30,232 nucleotides of DNA from an uncultured Clostridia bacterium (GTDB lineage Bacteria > Bacillota > Clostridia > UMGS1883). The notes below the pieces were generated by a model. The model saw only the letters and a program-made list of their open reading frames with translations, was not told where the DNA came from and ran no database searches. The stretch lies in assembly GCA_947629615.1 (NCBI GenBank), contig CANRER010000002.1, positions 1-30,232 of the forward strand, given 5' to 3'. Made by a program: the position numbers and the translations under genes. Below, in pieces: positions 1 through 8,800 of this stretch (position 1 is the first letter of the stretch; each line of letters opens with the position of its first letter).

Positions 1-17
1 CATTAATCTATTTATTA

Positions 18-55
18 AGCCCTTGAACGGTCTGCACGTATTTTTTTACGGCCCC
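18..55 (-). repeat. Left copy of a 37-38-base inverted repeat behind the GH43-like gene
   Basis: Read on the minus strand this directly follows the TAA at 57-59: GGGGCCGTAAAAAAAT, a short variable patch, then GCAGACCGTTCAAGGGCT. The copy at 4074-4110 (+) has the same sequence apart from one single-base gap and a few mismatches in the patch. It holds the GTTCAAGGGCT core shared with the repeats at 4207 and 15662. Confidence 0.75.
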
Positions 56-56
56 C

Positions 57-3000
57 TTACTCGGCTTCTTCGATATATACTCGCCTTGCGCCGTCATTCC
101 AATTCACGTCGCAGCCGAAGGCCTCAGCCACGGCGCGGACGGGAACCATAGTAGAACCGTTGATTATCTCGGCGGGAACGTCGATGGTCTTAGCCTCGCC
201 GTTGACGTAAAGCTGATCGGAGCCTATGGCAAGGCTGATCGAAACGCCGCCGCGCTCGGCCATAACCGTACGGGTATCGTTATTCCAATCAACCGACGCG
301 CCCATAGCTTCAAATATGGCGCGCAGGGGAACAAGGGTTCTGCCGTCCTTGATAACGGGCTTCTGGCCGTAGGGCTCAAAGTCGATATTCTTTCTGTCGT
401 AGCCGACGAAAATCTCATCGGTGGGAGTGTAATGCTCGTCAACATGGCCGACGGGCTTGCCGTAAATGGCTACCTCCTGAGGCTTGCCGCCCCAAAGCGC
501 GGACTGGTTCTTGTTCTGGATATTCTTAACGTCCTCAACAGTCACCTTAACATACCTGTAAGGCGTGGTGTCAGTTACCCAGCCGACATGGAAGCCGCCG
601 TCGTCGTAATCGTCGTCGGTAACGTCGGCAATCATAGTCCAGTTATTTTGGTCGTTGCTGCCGTAGGCCTTATAGTAGGAGGCGCAGACGGAGCCCATGT
701 AGATGTCGTTGGTGAGGTTGACCTCGGTGATAACGGTGGGAACCTCAAGGTCTACGACAATGTCGAAGGGCAGGCTGTCAACCTCGGCGACGGGCGAGGC
801 CTGAAGCTGAAGGTTATCCGTCAGCTCGGGAGCCGGGCGGCCGTTAATGGTGGCCTTCTTGCCGAGCGACACATACTCGCCGGACTGCACGGCTATTGCG
901 CCCCAGTAGGGGTCGTACTCCATGCGGTAGCACCAGCCTCCCGTGGCGACGCCTTCGTTAATGGCGAGGTGGAAGAAGCGCTGATAGTTGGTCTTTCGCC
1001 AACCGCCGCTCTGGCCCCAGTTATAGCCGTGGCCGCGCTGCACAACTCTGCCCGAATCGCTGCCGTAGCCCCATACGCCGTTGGCCTGAGTGCCGAAGGT
1101 GGAGGTGTTGGCAACCTCGCGCAAGGGCGTCCAGTGGCCGTCAAGGGTATGGGCGCTCGAATAGCGGGCCTGACTTTGGAACCAACCGTTCGTCGTGGAG
1201 GTGTATACATAATAGGTGTCGCCGTCGTGGAACACGGACGGGGACTCCTGATGCTGGCCCTTAAGGATAACGTTCATAACCTTATCGGGAAGCACCCAGT
1301 TATCCTGAAGCTTCAGAATGAGCATATCCTGATTGCCGTTGCAGGCGCTGAAGGTGTAGAGGTCGTCGCCGTCAAGGAAGCGTACCATATCCCTCGAATC
1401 GTAGCCGAAGGGACGGCCCACGTACCAGCCGGAAAGCTGATTTTTGCCGGGGTTGTCAATCAGCTCGGACTGCTCCCACTGTTCGTCGTAGGGTATGAGG
1501 CGGCCTGTAGCGGCGGTCACGTAATAGGGCTTAACGTCCTCGGCGCCGTCGCCGGGCTTGAAGGTGGCGAAGAACAGCTTGGCGCAGCCGAAGCCGTCGC
1601 CCTCGGCGTGGGCCGAGAACGAGAACGTTTCGCCGTCGGGCATGAACTGGGTCTGCTTGCCCTCGAGGCGCATATCCACGATAAGCGGATAAACGAACTG
1701 CCACTCGTCGGGCCAGTTAAAGCCGTCGTCGCTGACCTTGTAGCGTATGGAGGTGACGGAGCAGGCCTTATCGTAAATATCGGTATCGAAGCCGAGGGCC
1801 GCGAACTCCTCCTTTTTAACGCTGTCGAAGGAAGTGGAGTAATATTTGCCGTTGATGAGGCGGCCGCTGGGCTGCGGCTCGCTGACGTAATCGGGGTTGG
1901 GCTTCCAGCCGCCGTTCACGTTGTCGTCGTAGCCGGTGGTATTGGCGGGGTCGGCGGCGAAGGTGAGCACGGTGTTGCTGTCGCCCTCCGCGAGGACGCT
2001 GCCGCCGCCGTCAAGAGCCTTAACGGTGTAGGTTATATTCTTGTTCACGGGCAGGTCGTATTCGTCGTAGCAGTCGCCTATGGCCTCGCCGATAAGGCTG
2101 CCGTCGCGGTATATCTCATATTTCGACGCGCCGGGATACATAGTCCAGCCGACCTTCACGTTATTGACGGTGTTTTCGCCCTCTATGCGGTACTCCGCCG
2201 CCGTGGGAACCCACGGCTGGCCGAACACCCACGCCTCGGCCGTCTGGCTCATCGAGCCGTCGGCAAGCGCGGCGCAGGCCTTGATGTGCGTGAGGCCCTT
2301 GGGCATGAAGGGGCCGGTATATTTTGTCGAGGCCGTCGTGGGGTCGCTGCCGTCGGTGGTGTAGTAGATTTCGCCCGAGGGATGGGCAATCGTTACGGAG
2401 GTATAGGTATCGACGGGGTTCTTTTCTGAGCCGCCACTCACGCTGAGCGTGGGGGCGAACTTATCGGTGATGGCGTGCAGCTCGTCGCTGTAGCTCTTGG
2501 CCTGCTGCTGCGAGATAAGCCCGTTTATAAAGCGGAGGTCGCGGTAGCAGCTGTCCACGTTCACGGTGTTGGAGCTGGTGGCGCGGTTAAGCCGAAGCAC
2601 GTCGCCGCCGATGTCGTCGGGGCCGATGCCGTTCGAGGGTACGCTCGCCGCCACCGCGCCGTCAACATAGACGGTGAGGCTGCCCGAGGCCGAGCCGTCG
2701 AGCGCGATTGCGTAGCTGTGCCACTCGTCCTCGGCCGGGCGAGGGAAAACGGCGGTCACGGCATCCTTGCCGTTTTGGACAAGAACGACGGAGGCAGTTT
2801 CCTCGGCGCCGAAATACCGCAGCGTTATGCAGCTTTGCGAATAGTCGGACTTACCGAAAAGGAAGATTGTGCGGGCCGCCGCTTCCTCGGAGGAGGAGGG
2901 CGTTCTGGACTGGTTTTTGTCCACCTTCGCGTTGAACGAGAAGGTAGCCTTATCGCCGGAGAGCTTAGCGCCCTTGTAGTCGGACACCATGTGGCCGGTA

Positions 3001-3236
3001 TTGTCGGGGTTGCCTGCGCCGGTGTTGCGGTAAAGCATAAGGTAATCCGCGCCGACCACAGCGTTGCCGTCGTCGGGCGGGGTGAGCGGGCCGCCGCCGA
3101 GAACGTCGCCGAAGCCGTAGCTGCCGTACAGCGGATAGTAGGCTGCCACGGCCGCGTCATCGGCCGCGAAGGCCGCCGTGCCGAGCACGGAAAGCGTCAT
3201 GGCCGCGGCCAGAAGGATAGAGATAAGCTTTTTCAT
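57..3236 (-). CDS. Large secreted GH43-like glycosidase with LamG-like, chitobiase-C, discoidin-like and stalk domains
   Basis: A 1059-residue exported protein. It has a clear signal peptide (MKK, a hydrophobic stretch, then AFA-AD near residue 24). Domains by eye: LamG-like jelly roll at about 27-260; chitobiase/hexosaminidase C-terminal type domain at about 262-340 (IYYTTDGSDPT); FN3-like segment at about 345-430; five-bladed-propeller region resembling GH43 at about 440-815; discoidin-like F5/8 C domain at about 815-955; paired copper-amine-oxidase-N stalk repeats at about 965-1059 (GRTLVPLRAIFEAMGA, then STMVPVRAVAEAFG). The HQESPSVFHDGDTYYVYTS motif, with E664, resembles the acid-bearing strand of GH43 enzymes that act on galactan or arabinan. 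Substrate is inferred only. The ATG at 3236 is preceded by GAGGTGG at good distance. The stalk domain suggests retention at the cell surface. It could be a non-catalytic propeller, because I could not identify the other two acidic residues. Confidence 0.78.
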   Translation of the reverse strand: MKKLISILLAAAMTLSVLGTAAFAADDAAVAAYYPLYGSYGFGDVLGGGPLTPPDDGNAVVGADYLMLYRNTGAGNPDNTGHMVSDYKGAKLSGDKATFSFNAKVDKNQSRTPSSSEEAAARTIFLFGKSDYSQSCITLRYFGAEETASVVLVQNGKDAVTAVFPRPAEDEWHSYAIALDGSASGSLTVYVDGAVAASVPSNGIGPDDIGGDVLRLNRATSSNTVNVDSCYRDLRFINGLISQQQAKSYSDELHAITDKFAPTLSVSGGSEKNPVDTYTSVTIAHPSGEIYYTTDGSDPTTASTKYTGPFMPKGLTHIKACAALADGSMSQTAEAWVFGQPWVPTAAEYRIEGENTVNNVKVGWTMYPGASKYEIYRDGSLIGEAIGDCYDEYDLPVNKNITYTVKALDGGGSVLAEGDSNTVLTFAADPANTTGYDDNVNGGWKPNPDYVSEPQPSGRLINGKYYSTSFDSVKKEEFAALGFDTDIYDKACSVTSIRYKVSDDGFNWPDEWQFVYPLIVDMRLEGKQTQFMPDGETFSFSAHAEGDGFGCAKLFFATFKPGDGAEDVKPYYVTAATGRLIPYDEQWEQSELIDNPGKNQLSGWYVGRPFGYDSRDMVRFLDGDDLYTFSACNGNQDMLILKLQDNWVLPDKVMNVILKGQHQESPSVFHDGDTYYVYTSTTNGWFQSQARYSSAHTLDGHWTPLREVANTSTFGTQANGVWGYGSDSGRVVQRGHGYNWGQSGGWRKTNYQRFFHLAINEGVATGGWCYRMEYDPYWGAIAVQSGEYVSLGKKATINGRPAPELTDNLQLQASPVAEVDSLPFDIVVDLEVPTVITEVNLTNDIYMGSVCASYYKAYGSNDQNNWTMIADVTDDDYDDGGFHVGWVTDTTPYRYVKVTVEDVKNIQNKNQSALWGGKPQEVAIYGKPVGHVDEHYTPTDEIFVGYDRKNIDFEPYGQKPVIKDGRTLVPLRAIFEAMGASVDWNNDTRTVMAERGGVSISLAIGSDQLYVNGEAKTIDVPAEIINGSTMVPVRAVAEAFGCDVNWNDGARRVYIEEAE

Positions 3237-3287
3237 TTTTCCACCTCGTAGTACAATTTTTTTGTGGGGTCATTTCCCGTTTATAAT

Positions 3288-3317
3288 ATTATAACACATC
3301 TGCCGCATGGATTTCAA
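3288..3317 (-). promoter_or_regulatory. Sigma-A-like promoter for the GH43-like gene
   Basis: On the minus strand TTGAAA (3312-3317) is followed after 18 bases by TATAAT (3288-3293), about 50 bases before the start codon. The -10 lies inside the palindrome TTATAATATTATAA (3281-3294), which also offers a -10 to the plus strand. Confidence 0.6.
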
Positions 3318-3442
3318 CATTTTTTATTCAATTTGCCGAAATTTTTTCTCGGGGCAGTTGCCGCTAAGCCTCCGCGGCCTTTTTTATGCGATTCGTCCGC
3401 CGCGCCGCCGAAGCGGAAAATATTTTTTCATTACATTTATAC

Positions 3443-3471
3443 TTGAATTGGCGCGAAAACCGTGATAGAAT
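3443..3471 (+). promoter_or_regulatory. Sigma-A-like promoter for the TMEM175-family gene
   Basis: TTGAAT (3443-3448), 17-base spacer, TAGAAT (3466-3471). The start codon follows 24 bases later, preceded by GGAGGG (3484-3489). Confidence 0.65.
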
Positions 3472-3495
3472 AAAATAAAAAACGGAGGGAAAATA

Positions 3496-4068
3496 ATGGG
3501 AAAGGAACGCCTTATGGCCTTCTCCGACGCGGTGCTGGCCATTGTTATGACGATACTTGTGCTCGAGCTCGAACGCCCCGCCGCCGCGACGCTCGAAGCT
3601 CTTTGGGAGATTAAAGAAAGCTTTTTCGCCTATGCCCTGTCGTTTTTCTGGCTGGGAACGATGTGGGTCAATATCCACGAGGAATGGCACGGCGTCAGTC
3701 ACGTTTCGCGCTCGGTGGTGTGGTGGAACCTTGTGCTGCTGTTCTTTTCTTCGCTGATACCCTTCGCCATAAGATTTGTGAACGTGGACTACCACAGCGC
3801 GGTTTCGCAGGGCTTTTACGGCATTATCGTACTGTTGGTTTCGTTCGCGAACGGCGGACTCGGCATGGCTCTCGAAAAAATACACGATCCCTGCGCCTAC
3901 GTGCAGTCCAGCATAGCCGAAAGCCGCCGACGCCTTTGCTTCGATATAACCGTCAAGGTCATAGGCTTGACCGTAACGACGCTGTTTTACCCGCCCGCCA
4001 TGATGGCCGCCGTGCTGATAACAATGGTAATGTGGATGATTCCCTCCGGCAAGTGGGTGGAGGATTAA
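3496..4068 (+). CDS. TMEM175-family (DUF1211) membrane protein, putative potassium channel
   Basis: 190 residues. The N-terminus carries the family's signature RxxxFSD (R5, F9-S10-D11) at the head of the first transmembrane helix, followed by AVLAIVMTILVLEL. Further hydrophobic segments lie at about 44-60, 73-92, 103-120 and 145-180. The length fits a single bacterial TMEM175 repeat; known bacterial members assemble as tetramers and conduct K+ (family knowledge). The start is fixed by GGAGGG six bases upstream of ATG. It is monocistronic, divergent from the GH43-like gene and convergent with the GH1 gene. Its immediate 3' flank (4074-4110) matches, in inverted orientation, the 3' flank of the GH43-like gene. 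The physiological role is unknown; ion selectivity cannot be judged from the sequence. Confidence 0.85.
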   Translation: MGKERLMAFSDAVLAIVMTILVLELERPAAATLEALWEIKESFFAYALSFFWLGTMWVNIHEEWHGVSHVSRSVVWWNLVLLFFSSLIPFAIRFVNVDYHSAVSQGFYGIIVLLVSFANGGLGMALEKIHDPCAYVQSSIAESRRRLCFDITVKVIGLTVTTLFYPPAMMAAVLITMVMWMIPSGKWVED

Positions 4069-4073
4069 TGAAA

Positions 4074-4110
4074 GGGGCCGTAAAAAAATGGCGCAGACCG
4101 TTCAAGGGCT
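4074..4110 (+). repeat. Right copy of the inverted repeat behind the TMEM175-family gene
   Basis: It begins six bases after the TAA (4066-4068). It shows GGGGCCGTAAAAAAATGG then GCAGACCGTTCAAGGGCT, in inverted orientation to 18-55. Here the core can also fold as GTTCA-AGGGC-TGAAC (4100-4114). Confidence 0.75.
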
Positions 4111-4172
4111 GAACGTATTGATATAAGGCTTCATTAAGCATTATATGTATTGAAAAACAATTAAACTAATGT

Positions 4173-4203
4173 AGGAAATCCGCTCGTTTCGAGCGGATTT
4201 CCT
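4173..4203. terminator. Perfect 14-bp hairpin between convergent genes, likely terminator
   Basis: AGGAAATCCGCTCG (4173-4186), loop TTT, CGAGCGGATTTCCT (4190-4203), then GCGTTTT on the plus strand. It is placed to end TMEM175 transcription and perhaps the GH1 operon from the other side. The U-run is weak, so it may instead be part of the adjacent repeat element: an analogous hairpin precedes the second copy at 15630. Confidence 0.55.
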
Positions 4204-4206
4204 GCG

Positions 4207-4246
4207 TTTTAAGCCCTTGAACTACGAACGAAAATCACCACTCGGC
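4207..4246 (-). repeat. Dispersed repeat, copy A (GTTCAAGGGCTT core plus TTTTCGTTCGT flank)
   Basis: The plus strand reads TTTTAAGCCCTTGAAC, TACGAACGAAAATC, then ACCACTCGGC. Positions 15662-15700 repeat this with two substitutions and one single-base indel. Both copies follow a GGAAATCCGCT- or GAAAATCCGCT-type hairpin by under ten bases. Both lie between convergent genes. Confidence 0.7.
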
Positions 4247-4460
4247 GCAGGCATTCGCCTGTTTTGCGCCGCTTCGCGGCGGGGCGATAGGGGCCCCGCA
4301 AAGACGGCGAGGCCGGATTTGTGGGGAAAAGGAGGAGCGGCAGAGCGAGCCCGGTTTTGGTTTTGAAAAAACCTAAACCGCGATGCGAAGCCTGCTCCGA
4401 CGCCGTTATGCGCGATTTTTTCGGCCGGCCCCGTGCCTCCAAGCTACAGATATAATTTTC
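4247..4460. other. Gene-free, structured intergenic stretch
   Basis: No credible gene. It contains a CGCCGC-TTC-GCGGCG hairpin (4267-4281), a GGGGCCCC palindrome (about 4290), and an imperfect 13-bp hairpin at 4352-4380 (CGGTTTTGGTTTT, loop GAA, AAAACCTAAACCG; one T-T mismatch). A 77-codon minus-strand frame (4209-4442) crosses it but has no Shine-Dalgarno site and is arginine/proline-rich, like a translated non-coding repeat. It may be the body of the repeat element that starts at 4173. Confidence 0.45.
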
Positions 4461-5792
4461 CTATCCTTCCAACGACGCTCCGTTCGTGCGGATAACGTCA
4501 CGGTAAAAGGCGGCGGAATCCTTCGGGATACGCTTTTGGGTTTCATAGTCCACGTACACGAGGCCGAAGCGCTGGCCGTAGCCGTCGGCCCACTCGAAAT
4601 TATCGAGCAAAGACCACTGGAAGTAGCCGCCCACGTCGATACCCTCGCTCGCGGCCCGCATAAGGCCCGAAAGGTGCGCGCGCAGGTACTCAATGCGCTG
4701 CGGGTCGTGGCACAGGCCGTCGGGCGTGAGTACGTCGCAGTTCGACATACCGTTTTCGGTGATGAACACCGGCAGGCCGTAACGCTCGTAAAAGAACCTC
4801 GCGCTCCAATAGAGGCAGTCGGGCGTGACGGGCCAGCCCATCAGCGTGCGGGAGTGGCCTGCGCCGTGGCCTGCGTTTACGGGCCTTCCGTTTTCGCTCT
4901 TTATCTCGTCGGCCTGATAGATATTCACGCCGCAAAAATCGGGCCGCTCGGCTATCGCGTTAAGCTCGTCGGCCTTCGGCTCGCCGAGGGCGCGGGCCAA
5001 GGTTTCGGGATAAACGCCGAGGAACATCGGGTCAAGCCACATACGGTTATCCCAAAGGCCGCAGCCGCCGAACATCCACTCGCGGGCGGCGTTTATGTCG
5101 GCCTCGGTTTCGGTTTTGGGCATGGCCGCCCCTCCGCACGAGGCGAAGCCCAGCCGCGCGTTCGGGTTCTCGGCCCGCAGGGCCCTGATAGCTTTGCCGT
5201 TCGAGAGCAGCACGTTGTGGGCGCAGCGGTAAATATCCGGCTCGTCGAGCTTAAGCCCGGGGGCGTGGGTTCCGCTGCCGTGGCCGAGATTGATAAAGCA
5301 CTGCGGCTCGTTAAACGGAATATAATTTTTCACCGAACCGCCGAAAAGACGGCCCACCGCCGAAGCATACTCCCCGAACCACTCGGAGGAGTCGGGGTTG
5401 AGCCAGCCGCCGCGCAGGTAAAGCTCGTAGGGGTAATCCCAGTGAAACAGCGTGACGTAAGGCTCGATGCCGTTTTCGAGCAGGCTGTCCACAAGGGCCT
5501 TGTAGTAGTCCGCGCCCTTTTGGTTGAGCCTGCCCCTCCCTTCGGGAAACAGGCGGCTCCACGAAAGGGAAAAGCGGTAGGCCCCGACGCCGATGTCCTT
5601 CATCAGGGCGACGTCCTCGCGCCAACGATGGTAGCTGTCGCAGGCTGTGTCGCCCGTGTCGCCCTCGAACGTCGTTCCCCTTCGGTGCGAAAACACATCC
5701 CACACCGAGGGGCCGCGCCCGTCCTCGAAGGCGGCTCCCTCAATCTGATAGGCGGCGGTGGCGACGCCCCAGACAAAATCCTTTTTGAACAT
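4461..5792 (-). CDS. GH1 beta-glucosidase (cytosolic)
   Basis: 443 residues, no signal peptide, full family length. It is a retaining glycosidase of a single (beta/alpha)8 barrel that cleaves the non-reducing end of beta-glucosides or related short glycosides. Signatures: N-terminal FVWGVATAAYQIEGA; acid/base in FNEPQ (E162); nucleophile in ITENGM (E346); C-terminal FQWSLLDNFEWADGY sugar-binding loop. Two ATGs are possible. The one at 5798 is only two bases from the AAGGAG at 5801-5806, whereas the ATG at 5792 is eight bases away and is preferred. Its Shine-Dalgarno site abuts the stop of the GH2 gene, so the two are co-transcribed. Likely role: finishing oligosaccharides released by the secreted enzymes. 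The aglycone preference (gluco, galacto or 6-phospho) is not decidable by eye. Confidence 0.93.
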   Translation of the reverse strand: MFKKDFVWGVATAAYQIEGAAFEDGRGPSVWDVFSHRRGTTFEGDTGDTACDSYHRWREDVALMKDIGVGAYRFSLSWSRLFPEGRGRLNQKGADYYKALVDSLLENGIEPYVTLFHWDYPYELYLRGGWLNPDSSEWFGEYASAVGRLFGGSVKNYIPFNEPQCFINLGHGSGTHAPGLKLDEPDIYRCAHNVLLSNGKAIRALRAENPNARLGFASCGGAAMPKTETEADINAAREWMFGGCGLWDNRMWLDPMFLGVYPETLARALGEPKADELNAIAERPDFCGVNIYQADEIKSENGRPVNAGHGAGHSRTLMGWPVTPDCLYWSARFFYERYGLPVFITENGMSNCDVLTPDGLCHDPQRIEYLRAHLSGLMRAASEGIDVGGYFQWSLLDNFEWADGYGQRFGLVYVDYETQKRIPKDSAAFYRDVIRTNGASLEG

Positions 5793-5804
5793 TTTCATCT
5801 CTCC

Positions 5805-8800
5805 TTATTTTTTAAGCTCCGTAAAATCAAGCCACAGCTCAACGGACGCGTCCTCGGGCGGAAGCATTGGCTCTGCCGTGATTTGCGAGGCCAGCTCGGC
5901 CTCGGTCAGCGCGCGCGAATACGCGCGGACGGCGTGGAAATCCGCCTCGGAGCCGCGCCCCGTGTCGGGGCAGGCCCCTATAGTGAAATCGTAATCCGAC
6001 GCGGCCACGCCCTCGTCCGTGCCGGTGGGCTGAACGGCCAAGACCTTCCCGTCGGCGTAAAGGCTTATCGTGTTATTTTGCGCGTCGTACACCCCCGCCG
6101 TCTGATGGCGGCGGCCCACCCAGCCGGCCTTCATTTCGTCGGGCATATAGTAGGCTATGCTGCGCCACGCTCCCCCGGCGAAAATATGGAAGTCCAGCGT
6201 TCCGGGGCGGGTGCGCAGCGCGAAGGCGTAATCACCCTTGCCGACGAACATATTAAAGGCGGGGTCGCCCGTAGGGGTGACGACGGCTTCGACGGTGAAC
6301 GAACGCTTGCCCTCGAATATGCCGTCCGGCAAAGGGGCGGCAACGGAGCCGACAAGGCGGCTCTCTCCCCCGCTTTCGTCTATCCGCGCGGTGTCGGGCA
6401 GGGGAATGACAAGGCCGTTTTTGCTTTTGTCCTCAACGGCGGGCGGCGTATCGCGGTAGGCGGCGGCAAGCTCCGACCTTTGCTCGTCCGTCGCGGCGTT
6501 CGGCACGGGGATTATCGTATATTCCCACCGATAAACCCTGTCATTCGGCAGAAGGTACTGCGGCAGAGTACCCTGCCCGCAGGTCGCACTGCCCGTACCC
6601 ATCGAGCCGTAGTCCACGCTCAGCAGGGTTTCGGCCCTCGGGCGAAGCTCGTAGGGGTGGTTTGCGTTATTCAGGTCGAGAGGGGTGAAATGGAGCGCGC
6701 TCGCCTCCATTGGGGACGAGGCCGCGACAAGCAGACCGTTTTCGCCCGGCCCATCGACGGAAATCCAGCGGACGTCGGTCAGATTGCCGCAGTCGTCGGC
6801 CCGCATGAACGGGAAGAAGAAATCCGTCGCCGTACCGTGCCAAACTTCGTCGCGTGCGCCGCTCTTGCGGTCGTTATAGCCCTCGAGGGGGCCGCCGCCA
6901 TACCATGTGACGGCCTCGAAGCCGCTCGGCAGCGTCATTATCGAGCCGACGCGCAGGTAATTGCTCAGCTTTGAGGCCGTACCGTCCATAGCGAAGGCGA
7001 CGCTCACCCGCCCGCCGCCGGTCACGGTGTAGGTTACGGTTTCCCTCGCGCCGGGAGCGTTGGGGAAGGTGAGAACGGCGGTAATTACGTTTCCGTCCAC
7101 GGTAAGGCTTTCCGCCCTCGCCCCGTCGCCCGCCGAGAGCCAGCTTCTATCGAACAGCCGCTGGCGGGCGGAGTTATGGTCATTTTCCACATATCCGCGT
7201 CTGAAATTGGGCTTTGGGCCGCTTATAACAAGCGTTTCGCCCTTGTATTTGTAATCGCTTATCGAAGCGTCGGCCTTGCTTATGCTGAAGCTGAAATCCG
7301 CTCCGCTGACAGCGTAGGCAGTTTCCGTTTCCGAAATGCGCACCTCGCCTCCGCTTTCGGCGGCGCGGGAGGCCTTGGCCGCCGCAGGCAGCGCGATTTG
7401 GCCGTAGGCGACCTCCGTACCGGCGGAGAGCAGACCCTCGGCGGCGCGTATTTTTACGGAAAGATCAAGGCAAAGCTCGTCGCCCTCGGCCACGTTTTCG
7501 GGCAGGGAGCAGGGCAGCTCCAGCGTCCGCATCTCCCCAGGCGCAGCGTCGGCGACAAGGCTGCCCTCGCTTATCGGCAGGCCGTTTTTGAGCAGCCGCC
7601 AGCAAAGGTCGTATTCGTTCAGATTTCGGAAGGCGTTCTCGTTATAGACCGTGATTTTCCGACCCTCGCCGCCGAACCAAAAGCTTTGGTACTGGTACTT
7701 TACCTCCCGAAGCTCGGGCTGAGGGGTGCGGTCGGGGCTGACAAGGCCGTTCTGGCAAAAGCTGCCGTCGTTGGGATTGTCGCCGAAATCGCCGCCGTAG
7801 CCGAAAAACCTGCCGGGGCTTAAATCGCCGTAAAGGTTCTTGTGCGCCCCGTCCGAAGCGTAATAATCCCACGCTCCCTCCGGCAGAGGCAGGGCGCGGG
7901 CTTGGTCGGCCCAATCCCAGATAAAGCCGCCGAGCATATTATCCGCGCCGCGAATTGCGTCCCAATATTCCTTAAGCGCGCCGACGGAGTTCCCCATAGC
8001 GTGGTCGTACTCGCACATAATATAGGGCATTTTGCCGTGGCCCGCCGCATGGCGCAGGCTGTCGGAGGAGGGGTACATATTGCTCGCCATGTCCACCCCG
8101 AGCGAGGAGCCGAGGCTTTCGCTGTGGACGGGCCTTGTGGGGTCGTTATCCTTGAAAAAACGCACCATGTCGAGGAACATTCCGCCCGAGGAGGCCGGGT
8201 CGTCGGTATAGGCAAGCTCGTTCCCTATCGACCACGCCACGACGCAGGGCTCGTTTTTGAGCCTTTCAAAGGCCGTGGCCGTCCTGTCGATGGCGAGCTC
8301 GTAAAACCGCGCCCGCGCCGCGTCGTCGTTCATAAGCGCGTGACATTCCAAATTCGTTTCGGCCATGACGTACAGGCCGTATTTGTTGCAGAGCCAGTAA
8401 AAATAGCTGTCGTCGCTGTAGTGCGAGGTGCGCACGGCATTGATGTTGTTTTCCTTCATAAGGCGCACGTCCTCGAGCGCGGTGGCGCGCGGCACGGCCT
8501 TGCCGAAGAAGGGGTCGGTTTCGTGGCGGTTCACGCCCTTGAGCAGCAGGCGGCCGCCGTTTATCGTCACGCTTTGCCATTCCTTCGTGACGAGCCTGTG
8601 CTCGTCGTCAAGCTCCGCCGAGGTGAAGCCTATCTCGCGGAAGCCCAGCTGCGCCGACACCGCCTCGGCGGTTCGGCCCTTTTCGTCGGTGAGCGTCAGC
8701 ACAAGGGCGTAAAGATTGGGCCGCTCGGCCGACCAAAGCTTTGGGTTATCCACATTCGCGCTGATTTTGACCTCCGCCGCGCCCTTACCGTCCGTGCGGA

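Noticed and set aside
4209..4442. 77-codon minus-strand frame ending FVRSSRA
   Set aside because: No Shine-Dalgarno site, low-complexity Arg/Pro content, and its end lies in the dispersed repeat. Treated as non-coding.
4383..6974. 863-codon plus-strand open frame opposite GH1 and GH2
   Set aside because: It crosses two recognised genes on the other strand, has no domain or ribosome site, and arises from the strong G/C third-position bias. The same holds for 432-2429, 7842-9518, 21627-23177, 23598-25217 and 25995-28076.
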